Below, piece by piece: positions 29,068 to 38,714 of a stretch of DNA of 64,000 nucleotides. The stretch lies in assembly GCA_023266115.1 (NCBI GenBank), contig JAHFRU010000013.1:19904-83903 (forward strand), given 5' to 3'. A program made the position numbers and the translations under genes. The stretch's first letter is position 1. Each line of letters starts with the position of its first letter. This DNA is from Gammaproteobacteria bacterium. Its GTDB lineage: Bacteria; Pseudomonadota; Gammaproteobacteria; VBWC01. The notes beneath the pieces were generated by a model. It searched no databases and was not told the origin of the DNA. It saw only the letters and a list, made by a program, of their open reading frames with translations.

Positions 29068-29913
29068 CTAGCGCAGCACCACGTCACAGCCAGATACGCA
29101 GAGATCATCCTCCGTCAGATTCCTGAATTCAGCCGCCAGCCGGCCTCTGGGAACCGGAAGCGCTGCCCAATGATTTACGTCTAAAACTTCGGCTTCGAAA
29201 CCTGCCTGCCTGAACAGCTCCAGCATTCGGCCATACTGAATGCGATTGGTGTAAAATCCGGAACGCGCGAAGATTCGGGATTCCCATGTGCGCTCGCTGA
29301 AACGCAGATTGTTCAGCCCGCCACCCAGGTGGTCACGGAAATCCACCCGATGCGAACCGATGCCGTCGCTCCCCAATATACGCCTGCACTGTTTCATCGT
29401 CTCGAGGAAGTCATGTCGCCGGATATGCTCTAGAACAGCGTGTGAAAATATCATGTCAACGGACCGGCCTTCGATCTGACCGAGGCTTTCTAGTCCGTCC
29501 GTGAGATATCGGGCGTCACATCGAGCCAATACTTCATCTATGTCCCGGCAATCGGCCAGGTCCGGTGGCGTCATGCCCCTGTGTTTGAGCGCCTTGACCA
29601 GAGCCAGATACGGTGCGACATCCTTGCGAATATATGAGCCGCTGTCGACCAGCACCGCGCGCGCGCCATTGGCCGCTGCGATGACCGCCGTGGCAACACT
29701 ATCGCCGGGGCCGAGTTCCATAATCAGCTTTCCATGCAACCGCCCGGTCAAACCGACTCTATCCACGTGCGTACTGAAGACGCCGATGGCGTAGTCACTG
29801 GAATCCATGCTGCCGTGACGAAATATCCCGAGCCTTTGCCACATGGCATAGCCGAACGGCAGTCTCGCCAGCACCAGTTTCGCGCCGAGCTTCGCCCACC
29901 ATGGAATCTGCAT
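29068..29913 (-). CDS. SAM-dependent methyltransferase (class I)
   Basis: From ATG 29913 the protein is about 281 residues. The AdoMet motif is LIMELGPGDSVATAVIAA, with the acidic motif II in RAVLVDSG and FSHAVLEHIR as post-II. The upstream open frame (to 30336) overlaps the asparagine synthetase gene and its residues are not protein-like, so the short start is right; a GTG at 29919 is also possible. Likely methylates a sugar of the polysaccharide, or the lipid-linked chain. Confidence 0.82.
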   Translation of the reverse strand: MQIPWWAKLGAKLVLARLPFGYAMWQRLGIFRHGSMDSSDYAIGVFSTHVDRVGLTGRLHGKLIMELGPGDSVATAVIAAANGARAVLVDSGSYIRKDVAPYLALVKALKHRGMTPPDLADCRDIDEVLARCDARYLTDGLESLGQIEGRSVDMIFSHAVLEHIRRHDFLETMKQCRRILGSDGIGSHRVDFRDHLGGGLNNLRFSERTWESRIFARSGFYTNRIQYGRMLELFRQAGFEAEVLDVNHWAALPVPRGRLAAEFRNLTEDDLCVSGCDVVLR

Positions 29914-29930
29914 ACGCACTATGGGAGATT

Positions 29931-31853
29931 TTACCGGCTCTGTGTGTCCAGCCAGGACTGAAACATCAGCACATTCCATAGCTGGTACTGCCAGTTCCGC
30001 CTGCCGGAAATGTGTTCCAGCCATTTTTGGCGCACCGGCGCGGGGTGCAGATAACCTTGACGACGTAAGCGAGACTCGTCGAGGAGTGCCTCTGCCCATG
30101 CGCGAAGCGGCCCCCTCAGCCACGTGTCGATGGGCACGCCAAAACCCATCTTCGGCCGATCTACAAGCTCGTCCGGCACGTATTTGCGAAGTAACTGCCG
30201 CACAATCCATTTCCCCTGGCCGCCACGAATCTTCATGCGTAGTGGCAGTTTCCACGCGAACTCCACTACCCTGTGATCGAGAAATGGAACGCGGGTTTCC
30301 AACGAATATGCCATGGCGGCGCGATCCACCTTGCACAGTATGTCGTCCGGCAAATAAGTCATCGTATCCAGCGCCATCATGCGAAGTTCCGAAACACTAA
30401 GGTCCTCGAAATCATCCCATAACTGGATTGAATCCGCCGATTCATGGCCATTGATAACCACGTCACCCGGTTCTGCCCAGGTCGATACCAGTTGCTGATA
30501 GATGGCCATATCCGACTTGCCGGTCAACACCGGCATCAGCTTGTACGCGCGATCTCCCAACATGCGCATGCGCAGCGACGCTGGCAACATGCGACCGAGG
30601 GTCTCATTGAGATAGTCCCACTGACCAGGGCTCAAAAGCCCGAGTGCGGTCGCGAGCAAGCGACGCATAGGCGCAGGCACGCTGCACACACGGCGCACCC
30701 ATGTATACCGGTTATAGCCGCCGAAAAGCTCATCCCCGCCGTCGCCGGACAATGCTACCGTTACGCTGCGACGCGCCAGTTCGCTCACGAGCATCGTTGG
30801 AATCTGCGATGAATCGGCGAAAGGCTCGTCATAACTCACCGGAAGACGCGGAATTATGGCCAGAGTCTGTTCCGGTGTTACATACAGTTCGGTATGTTGC
30901 GTACCGAGGTGCTTGGCGACTGCGCGAGCGTGGACCGCTTCGTTGTATTGATGATTATCAAACCCGATCGTAAACGTATGAACGGGACGACTGGCCTTTG
31001 CCTGCATTAGGGCAACAACAGTGGATGAATCAATCCCCCCTGACAGAAATGCACCCAGCGGCACATCAGAGACCTGCTGCAACGCCACCGATTGAGCGAG
31101 CCTCTCTTCGAGTTCCACTACCGCTTCGGGATCCGTGCCGCCAAACGCTTCTTGCATCCCACGCCGCGCGACATCCGGTACCGACCAATACGGCACAGGA
31201 CGTGGTATATCACCCTGATCAGCCCATATAACCAGCAACGTGCCAGATAGCAGCTTGAATATGCCTCGGTAAATAGACTGCGGCGCAGGAACGTAGCTGA
31301 AACGCATAAACGCGGTCAGCGCGTGCCGATCAATTTCTCCATGAAAATCCGGATGCGCGCGTAACGCCTTCAGTTCTGAACCGAACAGAAACGCATTGTT
31401 CTGCCAGCCATAGTACAGCGGCTTTTCACCTAATCGATCACGCGCCAACGTCAATGTACGGTCGCGCCTGTCCCAGACAGCAAAAGCAAACATACCGACC
31501 GCCCGCTGAACCGTATTTCTAACTCCCCACGCGTCAAAACCGGCTAGCAAGGTTTCAGTATCCGACCGACCCCGCCAGGCAACGCTTTGCAGCGACGCAC
31601 GCAAATCAAGATGATTGTAAATCTCGCCGTTAAAGGCGACTACGTAGCGGCCGCTGCCGCTCTGCATCGGCTGATGACCGGAAGGAGAAAGATCCAGAAT
31701 GGAGAGCCGTCGATGAACCAGCGCCACGCCGGCGTCCGCGTCGCGCCAGATGCCTGCGTCATCAGGGCCGCGATGCCGGATTGCCGCGCCCATTTGCTGC
31801 AGTATCTCCTCATCGACTCTGCCCAGGCACAGGAATCCCGCAAAACCGCACAC
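29931..31853 (-). CDS. Asparagine synthetase (glutamine-hydrolysing)-like amidotransferase, copy 3
   Basis: The GTG start yields MCGFAG, exposing the catalytic Cys2 of the N-terminal glutaminase. RHRGPDDAG and VAFNGEIYNHLDLR follow. The synthetase half has the PPi loop LSGGIDSSTVVAL and ALSGDGGDELFGGYNRY. In polysaccharide loci such proteins (for example WbpS) are thought to amidate uronic acids rather than make free asparagine. This is one of three in the locus. It starts three bases after the upstream methyltransferase. Confidence 0.93.
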   Translation of the reverse strand: MCGFAGFLCLGRVDEEILQQMGAAIRHRGPDDAGIWRDADAGVALVHRRLSILDLSPSGHQPMQSGSGRYVVAFNGEIYNHLDLRASLQSVAWRGRSDTETLLAGFDAWGVRNTVQRAVGMFAFAVWDRRDRTLTLARDRLGEKPLYYGWQNNAFLFGSELKALRAHPDFHGEIDRHALTAFMRFSYVPAPQSIYRGIFKLLSGTLLVIWADQGDIPRPVPYWSVPDVARRGMQEAFGGTDPEAVVELEERLAQSVALQQVSDVPLGAFLSGGIDSSTVVALMQAKASRPVHTFTIGFDNHQYNEAVHARAVAKHLGTQHTELYVTPEQTLAIIPRLPVSYDEPFADSSQIPTMLVSELARRSVTVALSGDGGDELFGGYNRYTWVRRVCSVPAPMRRLLATALGLLSPGQWDYLNETLGRMLPASLRMRMLGDRAYKLMPVLTGKSDMAIYQQLVSTWAEPGDVVINGHESADSIQLWDDFEDLSVSELRMMALDTMTYLPDDILCKVDRAAMAYSLETRVPFLDHRVVEFAWKLPLRMKIRGGQGKWIVRQLLRKYVPDELVDRPKMGFGVPIDTWLRGPLRAWAEALLDESRLRRQGYLHPAPVRQKWLEHISGRRNWQYQLWNVLMFQSWLDTQSR

Positions 31854-31856
31854 GTG

Positions 31857-32717
31857 TTACTTCTTGTATCCGACAGCACAATAGAACGGCGGATGCGAAC
31901 TGAACTGAACTCTTTCCAAACCCTCTGCTTCCAGCATATGCTGAATTTGCCGCCTGGTGAAGCGTTTCTCCAGTGTGGTGCCAAACCGGTCAAGTGCATC
32001 TGTACGCATAGAATATAAAGATCGGTCGCGGTACGCACTCAGAGGCCAGCTGTGCACGGGAAAGCCCATTTTTTCCCAACCGAGCGCCATACGGGCAAGC
32101 GGATAGTAAACTGCAAGTGCAATGATTTGCGACAGGAAATATTTCACTCCCGCGGGTAACCGGCAGATTACACGGCGTACAATATCACTCGCTTTCCACA
32201 GCGATCTGAACCACACAGGCTGATTATCGAACGCGTAGTACAAGTACACCAGAAAAGGCGACCCCGATTTCAGTTTACGTACACAATCGCGGACTCCACG
32301 CTGCGTATCCGGAAGGTGATGTAATACGCCTAATGAGTATCCAAAATCCATCGAATCGTCGGCGAAAGGCATATCATCAATAGTGACCCGATGAAACGAG
32401 CAATTTTGAAAGCTCTCGAGATTCTTCCTCGCGACCTCCAATGCACCAGACGGGTCCACGCAATGCAGGTGCGCTACCCGTGGCGCGACCAACGTGGCCC
32501 ATCTCCCCGATCCACAACCGGCATCGAAGCCAACCGCATCCTGCGGCAGGCTGTCCCATGGAAACAATGAAAAATAGCCTTCGAACTGACTCTTTCTCTC
32601 ACTATCAGTCAGTGCTGACTGGTCAAAGCGCTGCCACTCGTCCCCAAAGTCGCTCACGACAGCGTGATCCACGTTGCTCTGCCGCGTCGTAGCATCTGCT
32701 GCCTTATGATTGCTCAT
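31857..32717 (-). CDS. SAM-dependent methyltransferase (class I)
   Basis: The AdoMet-binding motif is VGFDAGCGSGRWATLVAPRV, with LHCVDPSG as motif II and MDFGYSLGVLHHLPD as the Methyltransf_11-type motif. The C-terminal part (about 150-240) is hydrophobic and might associate with the membrane. The start overlaps the glycosyltransferase stop by 14 bases. A sugar O- or N-methyltransferase role is likely from context. Confidence 0.88.
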   Translation of the reverse strand: MSNHKAADATTRQSNVDHAVVSDFGDEWQRFDQSALTDSERKSQFEGYFSLFPWDSLPQDAVGFDAGCGSGRWATLVAPRVAHLHCVDPSGALEVARKNLESFQNCSFHRVTIDDMPFADDSMDFGYSLGVLHHLPDTQRGVRDCVRKLKSGSPFLVYLYYAFDNQPVWFRSLWKASDIVRRVICRLPAGVKYFLSQIIALAVYYPLARMALGWEKMGFPVHSWPLSAYRDRSLYSMRTDALDRFGTTLEKRFTRRQIQHMLEAEGLERVQFSSHPPFYCAVGYKK

Positions 32718-33837
32718 TTACGTGCTCACTCCATACGCGATTGTACTGCGCGACCATCTGGTCAATTCCGTAGTTATGAATAATGCGGTTCCGGGCGGCT
32801 GATTTCCGTGCTCCCCACTTGACGGGATCTCTAAGCTCCCTCATGCCGTCAACAATAGCATCCGCCAACGCGCGTGAGTTAGAGGGTGGCACAACCCAGC
32901 CAGTAGTACCGACGATCTTAGCGGCATCTCCAACGTCCGCGGTAATACACGGGGTTCCGCAAGCCATTGCCTCGGCTATCACGTTTGGAAACGATTCTGC
33001 GGCACTTGAAAGGATGTGAATATCCAGGGCAGCCATTATCGTTGAAACGTCTTCTCGCGGACCGAGCAGCCTGACCACTCCTTCCACGCCGTATTGTCGG
33101 GCAAGATAAACGAATGTTTGATTAGTGCTGTCCACGCCGGCGCCGACCAGCAAGCATGTCACTGAACCGGCCACCGCTCCTAGCGCAGCCAACGCGCCGA
33201 ACAGATTTTCATGATCCTTGTGCGGGTCAAAGCGTGCGATCATTCCTAGCAAGAGGCCACCCTTCGGCAGATTAAACTCGCGCTCGATCCGTTGGCGCGC
33301 CGCTGGATCCGGTCGAAAATCGTCCACCGAATAGCCGTTTGGAATAACGACCAACTTGGCGGGCACATAGCCCGCATTCACATGTGCATGCATCGCATAC
33401 TCAGAGTTACTGATAATCGCTGCCGGCAGCCATTTCGAGAGGCGAGCGCACGCCCAAATGACAGCCTTCGTTGAAAACGGTGTTCTTGCAGCATCGAACG
33501 GCCCCCGGATTCCCCAACATATTACCTTAACGCCACTGAGACGGCCTATGACGCCTCCAATGAGATCACTGTGATACATCCATGTCTGGACGACATCCGG
33601 CTTTATATTTCGAATGAGACGGTACAAGCGCACTGCACCGCTCAGCGTCGCTCGCCCGCGAGGCATTTGCAACGCCTGGACAGAAACGCCCTTGGCGGCC
33701 AAACGAGGCCCATAAACTCCGCTGTCCATCATCGAAACAACCTGATGGACATTGCGACGATCGGCCATGACAAGGCGACATAACGCTGCCTCCGCGCCAC
33801 CGCTGCCTAGTCCGGTGATAACGTGCAGGATCTTCAC
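32704..33837 (-). CDS. Glycosyltransferase family 4
   Basis: MKILHVITGLGSGGAEAALCRL is the classic N-terminus of GT4 enzymes. The C-terminal domain has HILSSAAESFPNVIAEAMACGTPCITADVG, the donor-binding motif ESFPNVIAEAMA with its conserved glutamates. Cytosolic face of the inner membrane, adding one sugar of the repeat. GTG start. Closely resembles the other GT4 gene at 35136-36302, suggesting duplication. Confidence 0.93.
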   Translation of the reverse strand: MKILHVITGLGSGGAEAALCRLVMADRRNVHQVVSMMDSGVYGPRLAAKGVSVQALQMPRGRATLSGAVRLYRLIRNIKPDVVQTWMYHSDLIGGVIGRLSGVKVICWGIRGPFDAARTPFSTKAVIWACARLSKWLPAAIISNSEYAMHAHVNAGYVPAKLVVIPNGYSVDDFRPDPAARQRIEREFNLPKGGLLLGMIARFDPHKDHENLFGALAALGAVAGSVTCLLVGAGVDSTNQTFVYLARQYGVEGVVRLLGPREDVSTIMAALDIHILSSAAESFPNVIAEAMACGTPCITADVGDAAKIVGTTGWVVPPSNSRALADAIVDGMRELRDPVKWGARKSAARNRIIHNYGIDQMVAQYNRVWSEHVNEQS

Positions 33838-33843
33838 TCTTGC

Positions 33844-35130
33844 CTATGAGCGATCCGCAGCTGACAGCGGGGACCTGCCCTGCTCCGACCTCGAATATGC
33901 GAAGGCGCCGATAACGCCAAGCGCAATCCAGAACACGCGCCCGCGCAACACATCATGCGTCGCCATAAACATCATCATGGACACAAGCGCGAAAATTGCC
34001 GGACATATGACAACATTTCGACTGATAGATGCCTTACGCAGCACGTGAGCCACCAACGCAGCAAAAACAAGGAATCCGGCAGCTCCTGTCGTAAACAGTA
34101 GTTCGAGGTAGGAGTTATGAATGTTCTTGCCAAATAACGTTTCGAATGTTCCTGCTCCGAAACCAACGGACGCAATCTGCAGCGGGAACTCTCCAATCTG
34201 ATGAAAGAAAAATCGTATCGACTCGAATCGTTCCCCCAACGAATCATCATTTACGACAGTCAGTTTGTACATTAGCGCATCGACGCCATACCGGTCTGCC
34301 GCAGAATCTCGTACGTCATATAGTGACGCAATACTCAGGCCATACATTGAGCTCACGATAACTCCTCCGATCACCACGGCTGCCCCAATGGCGATTCTTA
34401 TTCGGCTAAGCTGGAACTCCCGGTTCCGCAGCGCCTGAAAAACCGCAAATATTCCTCCCAATAAAATAACAAGGACAAATCCGAATACGCCCGCCCGCGA
34501 AGTCGCCAGAAAAATCGATGCCGCGCCGATAACAAATGCAATCATGTCCGTCCACGCAAATTGCAGACGTTGAAAGACGAACCGCGCGTACATGAATGAC
34601 AACGCAAACAGGATAAGCATTCCATTCTTCGTGGGACCGTCGGATACTCCGGACGCGATCGCCAGGGGCGGATCACCCGCCGCCAGAAGCGCTGCGGGAA
34701 AGTACTTGCCGGTGACCAGTTGCAGCATCATAAAAATGCCGTTAACTATCAGAAAATACTTACACGTTGAATACAGAAAGGCCACGCTGTCGGCGGTAGT
34801 GTTTTCCTTTACATATACGTAGGTTGCAAGCATCAATACATATGCCTGAAGATCTGACCACGTTGCGGTTTCCATATTTACCAGATATCCGGCCAGAATT
34901 ATCATCAGCAACAGGCACACCAAAAGATAATCACGCGGGATTCGCGCCTCAGCGCCACGACGCCCGCCGGCGAGTGACGGAAGCAGCAGAAACAAACCGA
35001 TTAGCATAAGCCAGGTATGTACCGTTCCGGGGAAATATTTGGTCTGATAATGAACAAAAAATATGTTGATAACAAAAAGTCTGAAGACAACGCCGTTCAG
35101 CCAACGTAACGACATGGGAGATGCGTTCAT
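33844..35130 (-). CDS. O-antigen polymerase/ligase-family membrane protein (Wzy candidate)
   Basis: About twelve hydrophobic segments and a large periplasmic loop before the C-terminal segment NIHNSYLELLFTTGAAGFLVFAALV. That segment is the Wzy_C/O-antigen ligase signature, with the HN and glycine pattern. Placed among glycosyltransferases in a locus with wzz, it is best read as the repeat-unit polymerase. WaaL-type ligase is the alternative, as these families are hard to separate. Confidence 0.82.
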   Translation of the reverse strand: MNASPMSLRWLNGVVFRLFVINIFFVHYQTKYFPGTVHTWLMLIGLFLLLPSLAGGRRGAEARIPRDYLLVCLLLMIILAGYLVNMETATWSDLQAYVLMLATYVYVKENTTADSVAFLYSTCKYFLIVNGIFMMLQLVTGKYFPAALLAAGDPPLAIASGVSDGPTKNGMLILFALSFMYARFVFQRLQFAWTDMIAFVIGAASIFLATSRAGVFGFVLVILLGGIFAVFQALRNREFQLSRIRIAIGAAVVIGGVIVSSMYGLSIASLYDVRDSAADRYGVDALMYKLTVVNDDSLGERFESIRFFFHQIGEFPLQIASVGFGAGTFETLFGKNIHNSYLELLFTTGAAGFLVFAALVAHVLRKASISRNVVICPAIFALVSMMMFMATHDVLRGRVFWIALGVIGAFAYSRSEQGRSPLSAADRS

Positions 35131-35135
35131 CGAAT

Positions 35136-36302
35136 TTACTCGATCCTTGTCGATGCCTTGGCGCTACTCAAATGACAGACATCCAGGATAGACGCCTCCG
35201 TTTTGTCCACCATCACGTCAATCCCATATAATCGTAAGATGCGGTCACGCGCACTGCTGCCGAGTCTGTGCATGGCGTCCGAAGGCAACTCGCGTAGCGA
35301 TGACCACGACTGGGCGATAGCGGATGGCGAATCCGGTTCAACAACTTTCCCACAATCACCCACAATGCTTTTAGAGTCCCCCACGTCCGTGACTACACAC
35401 GGGGTCTCGCACGCCATCGCCTCCGCTACGGCATTTGAAAAACCTTCTCCGTAGATCGATGCAGATGTGTAGATGTTCATCGCGCTGTAATATCGCACGA
35501 CGTCGCGAGTCTTTGGCACCCAAATCACGTTATTTTTTTGTCCTAACAACCGCGCTTTATCTTTGAGCGCAGCCGTATAGGTATCAGGACCTGAGCCAAT
35601 GATCAGGAAATACGTGTCGGGAAATAACTGCCAATGCGCGGCGGCGGCCAGTAAAAACATTTCGAGCCCCTTCATGGGATCATGCCTGGCAACCGTGCCG
35701 ATAATGAAGGAATCGAGTGGAATACCCAGCGCAGTGCGACACTCGCGGCCCGCGTCCTCGCTGCGCCTGAACCGACGGGTGTCAATGCCGTTTGCGATAA
35801 CAAGGATGTGTCTGTTTCGGAAACCGTCAGCAATCGCTTCTGCCCGGCCAGCATCGGCATTCGCGATAACCAGATCAGAAAACACTGAGAGCCGACTCTC
35901 CAACCGTCGGAAAAGACGAGGTAGAACGCCGTACTCCTTCAGCCGCATATTCGATGATCTGACCCCCCAGACGATGCGCACAGCACAGCCACTCATCGGT
36001 GCCAGCAGCGAAATGACCGACGCAGTACTCATGAACGCGTAAATCACATCAGGACGTATTTCGCGCACGACCCTGAGAAACCGGGTAGCAAATCCGAGAA
36101 TATCCCATCGACCTTCCTTGTTCAGCGAAATCTGCCGATATTTATTTTTCGCCGAGGGGTCGGCCGAAAAAGCATATTCGTCGGCATCATAGAACGTCAG
36201 CACCGCGACATCATGACGTTTGGACAGTCCCTCGGCGAGATTCAGCAGCTGACGTTCCGCTCCGCCTAATTCCAGCGACCGGATAAATAAAATAATCTTC
36301 AT
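35136..36302 (-). CDS. Glycosyltransferase family 4
   Basis: N-terminal MKIILFIRSLELGGAERQLL and C-terminal IYTSASIYGEGFSNAVAEAMACETPCVVTDVGD match GT4 enzymes, with GEGFSNAVAEAMA as donor site. 388 residues. It lies five bases from the polymerase gene and four from the methyltransferase, so all are cotranslated or nearly so. Donor sugar is unknown. Confidence 0.93.
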   Translation of the reverse strand: MKIILFIRSLELGGAERQLLNLAEGLSKRHDVAVLTFYDADEYAFSADPSAKNKYRQISLNKEGRWDILGFATRFLRVVREIRPDVIYAFMSTASVISLLAPMSGCAVRIVWGVRSSNMRLKEYGVLPRLFRRLESRLSVFSDLVIANADAGRAEAIADGFRNRHILVIANGIDTRRFRRSEDAGRECRTALGIPLDSFIIGTVARHDPMKGLEMFLLAAAAHWQLFPDTYFLIIGSGPDTYTAALKDKARLLGQKNNVIWVPKTRDVVRYYSAMNIYTSASIYGEGFSNAVAEAMACETPCVVTDVGDSKSIVGDCGKVVEPDSPSAIAQSWSSLRELPSDAMHRLGSSARDRILRLYGIDVMVDKTEASILDVCHLSSAKASTRIE

Positions 36303-36305
36303 CGG

Positions 36306-37232
36306 CTAGTGACCCATGTCCAGCGTGCGCCCGGAACAGCGGGTCTTCATCACCAATGCGTAGAAACACGCCTCTCGCGCCGCGGGATTATCCATGTCAT
36401 TTCTGATCGCGTGACGCAAATCCCGGGCGTACGTTACCGAATCGTGCTGCCGCTTATCGCCCTTTCCCAGATAGCCGGGAATGGTTACCCAGCGTCTATG
36501 CAGCGCATTGCATCTTGCCGAGCCAAGGCGAAAAAGTGTTTTCTGCGTAGCCTCAGGAAACAACCGGGTAATCTTCGAGACGGTTCGCGGAGTGTACTGA
36601 CGAATCCCGTGCCATGGAAACGTCGTCACGCATCCCGCTGACGGTATCAAATGCACCTGGATCACAGGATGTGTTGCCTGCGATACAAAGTCCGCCACCT
36701 GATTTATAAATATTAGATCACCGTCGAAGTGCTCGAGAGCGCTCTGCGTGAAAATGAAATTCGCGTCCCGGAGATGTTCATGTATACCAGCAGCGCTCGC
36801 GACGCTGAAATCGCAATTACCCCGTTTCCTGTGGAGCTCCCACGTCGCATGCGGAGCAATATCTACGCCTCGATAAAAGACTCGCTCGCTCAGTGCGCTA
36901 TCCAGATACGCGCCGTAAATACCACTTCCGCACCCCACCTCAAGTGCCCGCACCTGCCCGCCCAGTTCGGTTGCCATGGATTGCAGAGGAAGATGTTCCC
37001 AAAACAGATCACAAAGGCGCCGCGCAGGTGATGTGGTGCGCCGGAATCCTTCCCAACGCGGATCAATGTCATCCACCACAAAGTCCCCTTGCCGAAGACC
37101 AGTATCTACCCGCGCCCCGGGAAAGGTATTGTTGATCATATTCAACGCCAACCACGCCACTTTTCCGGCAATCCCAAGGCCGCAATCGGCGTTCAAGGAG
37201 TGGATCGAGGTCGAGACCATTCTTCTTTTCAC
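36306..37232 (-). CDS. Probable SAM-dependent methyltransferase
   Basis: RALEVGCGSGIYGAYLDSAL is an AdoMet-binding motif I (about residues 93-112), and FYRGVDIAPHATWELHRKRG supplies the acidic motif II. FIFTQSALEHFDGDLIFINQ is a typical post-motif. The remaining C-terminal third (VTTFPWHGIRQYTPRTV onwards) does not resemble a family I recognise. GTG start overlaps the upstream methyltransferase stop by four bases, so two methyltransferases are coupled. Confidence 0.75.
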   Translation of the reverse strand: MKRRMVSTSIHSLNADCGLGIAGKVAWLALNMINNTFPGARVDTGLRQGDFVVDDIDPRWEGFRRTTSPARRLCDLFWEHLPLQSMATELGGQVRALEVGCGSGIYGAYLDSALSERVFYRGVDIAPHATWELHRKRGNCDFSVASAAGIHEHLRDANFIFTQSALEHFDGDLIFINQVADFVSQATHPVIQVHLIPSAGCVTTFPWHGIRQYTPRTVSKITRLFPEATQKTLFRLGSARCNALHRRWVTIPGYLGKGDKRQHDSVTYARDLRHAIRNDMDNPAAREACFYALVMKTRCSGRTLDMGH

Positions 37233-38095
37233 AGAGTTCCGGAGGATTGGATCGCCGCTGGCCTGGCAACACCGTAGAGGTTGCGATGCGCGATGGGCTG
37301 CTTAAGGAAGCGGTCCGCTACGTAACGTTTAAATGGATAGATATTCTCGGTTTCGATGAATTCAATCGAGAATCCAGCCCGCTCGAGAATTCCTCGCAGC
37401 CTCGCCATTGTTGTAGGATTACAGTGCGGTAAACCCGCAATGCGCTCCTTGTATGAACGGCCCGTGCCGATGAGCAAGCAGGCATCGATAATTGCCGCAT
37501 ACGCGCGAACCACTCGCTCAAACCAGCGGGAAGGTAACCACTTTACAAGCGCCAGTGGCCAATGCAACAGATCACGACTGAAAAACAGATAGTCGAACTG
37601 CAACGGAAAAGTATAGAACACCAGCGCGCCTCTGCTACTTAAACGTCGACGGACAAACTGCAGAAACGCTCCCAGTTCGTCATCATGAAGATGCTCAAAT
37701 ATGTCGAAGCAAATGGCGATATCAAACAGCGTGTCGCTGAATGTCCCCAGGTCGGCAACGTCGCACTGAAAGAACTGAACATTCACCCGTTCCTCATGCG
37801 CCAGCGTACGCGCTATGTCCAGCGCGGATGAATCGAAATCGACCCCGCAGGCGGTAAATCCCCGCAATGCCATCTCGATGGCCATCGTGCCGATGGAACA
37901 GCCGACATCCAGCGTCTTGATGTCACTCGCCGCGACACCGTCCAGTCTCGGCAACACGTGGCGGTCAATCAGCGTATGCGCAAGAGCGATTCTCGGCTTC
38001 CAGTGGTTCTCGTGTCGATGCCTGTGCTTTTCCGCCTGCTCAAGCTGATATGCCAGGCCATATTCGTAAGACGTCGCTTTCGGAAACTCAACCAT
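37229..38095 (-). CDS. SAM-dependent methyltransferase (class I)
   Basis: From ATG 38095 (AGGG five bases upstream) the protein is 288 residues. LDVGCSIGTMAIEMALRGF is motif I, ACGVDFDSSALDIARTL motif II and FDIAICFDIFEHLHDDE the post-motif. A second in-frame ATG at 38134 with AGGCAGG close by is possible; the still longer frame overlaps the acyltransferase gene and is rejected. The C-terminus (FKRYVADRFLKQPIAHRN) is basic. Likely sugar or lipid-linked glycan methylation. Confidence 0.82.
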   Translation of the reverse strand: MVEFPKATSYEYGLAYQLEQAEKHRHRHENHWKPRIALAHTLIDRHVLPRLDGVAASDIKTLDVGCSIGTMAIEMALRGFTACGVDFDSSALDIARTLAHEERVNVQFFQCDVADLGTFSDTLFDIAICFDIFEHLHDDELGAFLQFVRRRLSSRGALVFYTFPLQFDYLFFSRDLLHWPLALVKWLPSRWFERVVRAYAAIIDACLLIGTGRSYKERIAGLPHCNPTTMARLRGILERAGFSIEFIETENIYPFKRYVADRFLKQPIAHRNLYGVARPAAIQSSGTL

Positions 38096-38174
38096 GGTGC
38101 CCTGATTATTCGTGAAGGTAACGACCGGCCACATCGACCTGCCTGGACGCCTGTTGCCGGCGACAGAGAAACAT

Positions 38175-38714
38175 CTACCGTACGGATACCACTCTGGCAG
38201 GAACGCCCACCGCCGTGGCATGATCCGGAACCGACGACGTAACAACGCTGCCGGCGCCGATAATGGCATGCCTGCCTATGCGCACGCCGTCGAGAATACG
38301 ACTACCAGCGCCGATCCAGGCATAATCCTCGATTTGTATTCCTTTGGCTGAGACGCCCTGCAGGTAGAGAGGGACATCCTCGTCTCCCCTCTTGTGATTG
38401 GCCGGAATAACAACCACGTGGGCGGCAATTCTGACGCCATTTCCGATCACAAGTCCTCCATGGCCGTACAGTATGGAAAAAGGATTTACACTGCAATGGT
38501 CGCCAATGGTGACATCGCCGCCATACGAAAGAATCATCGAGTAGTCGTGCAACTCCACGTACTTTCCGATTCTGATCGAGCCTCCATGGCGCACATTGAT
38601 AGTACACCGGCGCGGCACCCACGAAGTACGATGTATCGATATTCTTTTATTCGGAAAACGGACAGCGTTCCTGCAAAACGAAATCACATTTTTTGCTTCG
38701 CGACCGATTGCCAT
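38175..38714 (-). CDS. Left-handed beta-helix acyltransferase (WbbJ/maltose acetyltransferase type)
   Basis: The 179 residues show hexapeptide repeats (SIRIGKYVELHDYSMILSYG, in part VTIGDHCSVNPFSI, LVIGNGVRIAAHVVVIPANH) and the conserved His in PANHKRGDEDVP. The C-terminal coil (GRHAIIGAGSVVTSSVPDHATAVGVPARV) is typical of O-acetyltransferases using acetyl-CoA. It would acetylate a sugar in the chain. Adjacent to the capsule-like gene without a gap. Confidence 0.88.
   Translation of the reverse strand: MAIGREAKNVISFCRNAVRFPNKRISIHRTSWVPRRCTINVRHGGSIRIGKYVELHDYSMILSYGGDVTIGDHCSVNPFSILYGHGGLVIGNGVRIAAHVVVIPANHKRGDEDVPLYLQGVSAKGIQIEDYAWIGAGSRILDGVRIGRHAIIGAGSVVTSSVPDHATAVGVPARVVSVR

Noticed and set aside
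29914..30336. Long N-terminal extension of the methyltransferase gene
   Set aside because: It overlaps the asparagine synthetase gene on the same strand in another frame and its residues are not protein-like.
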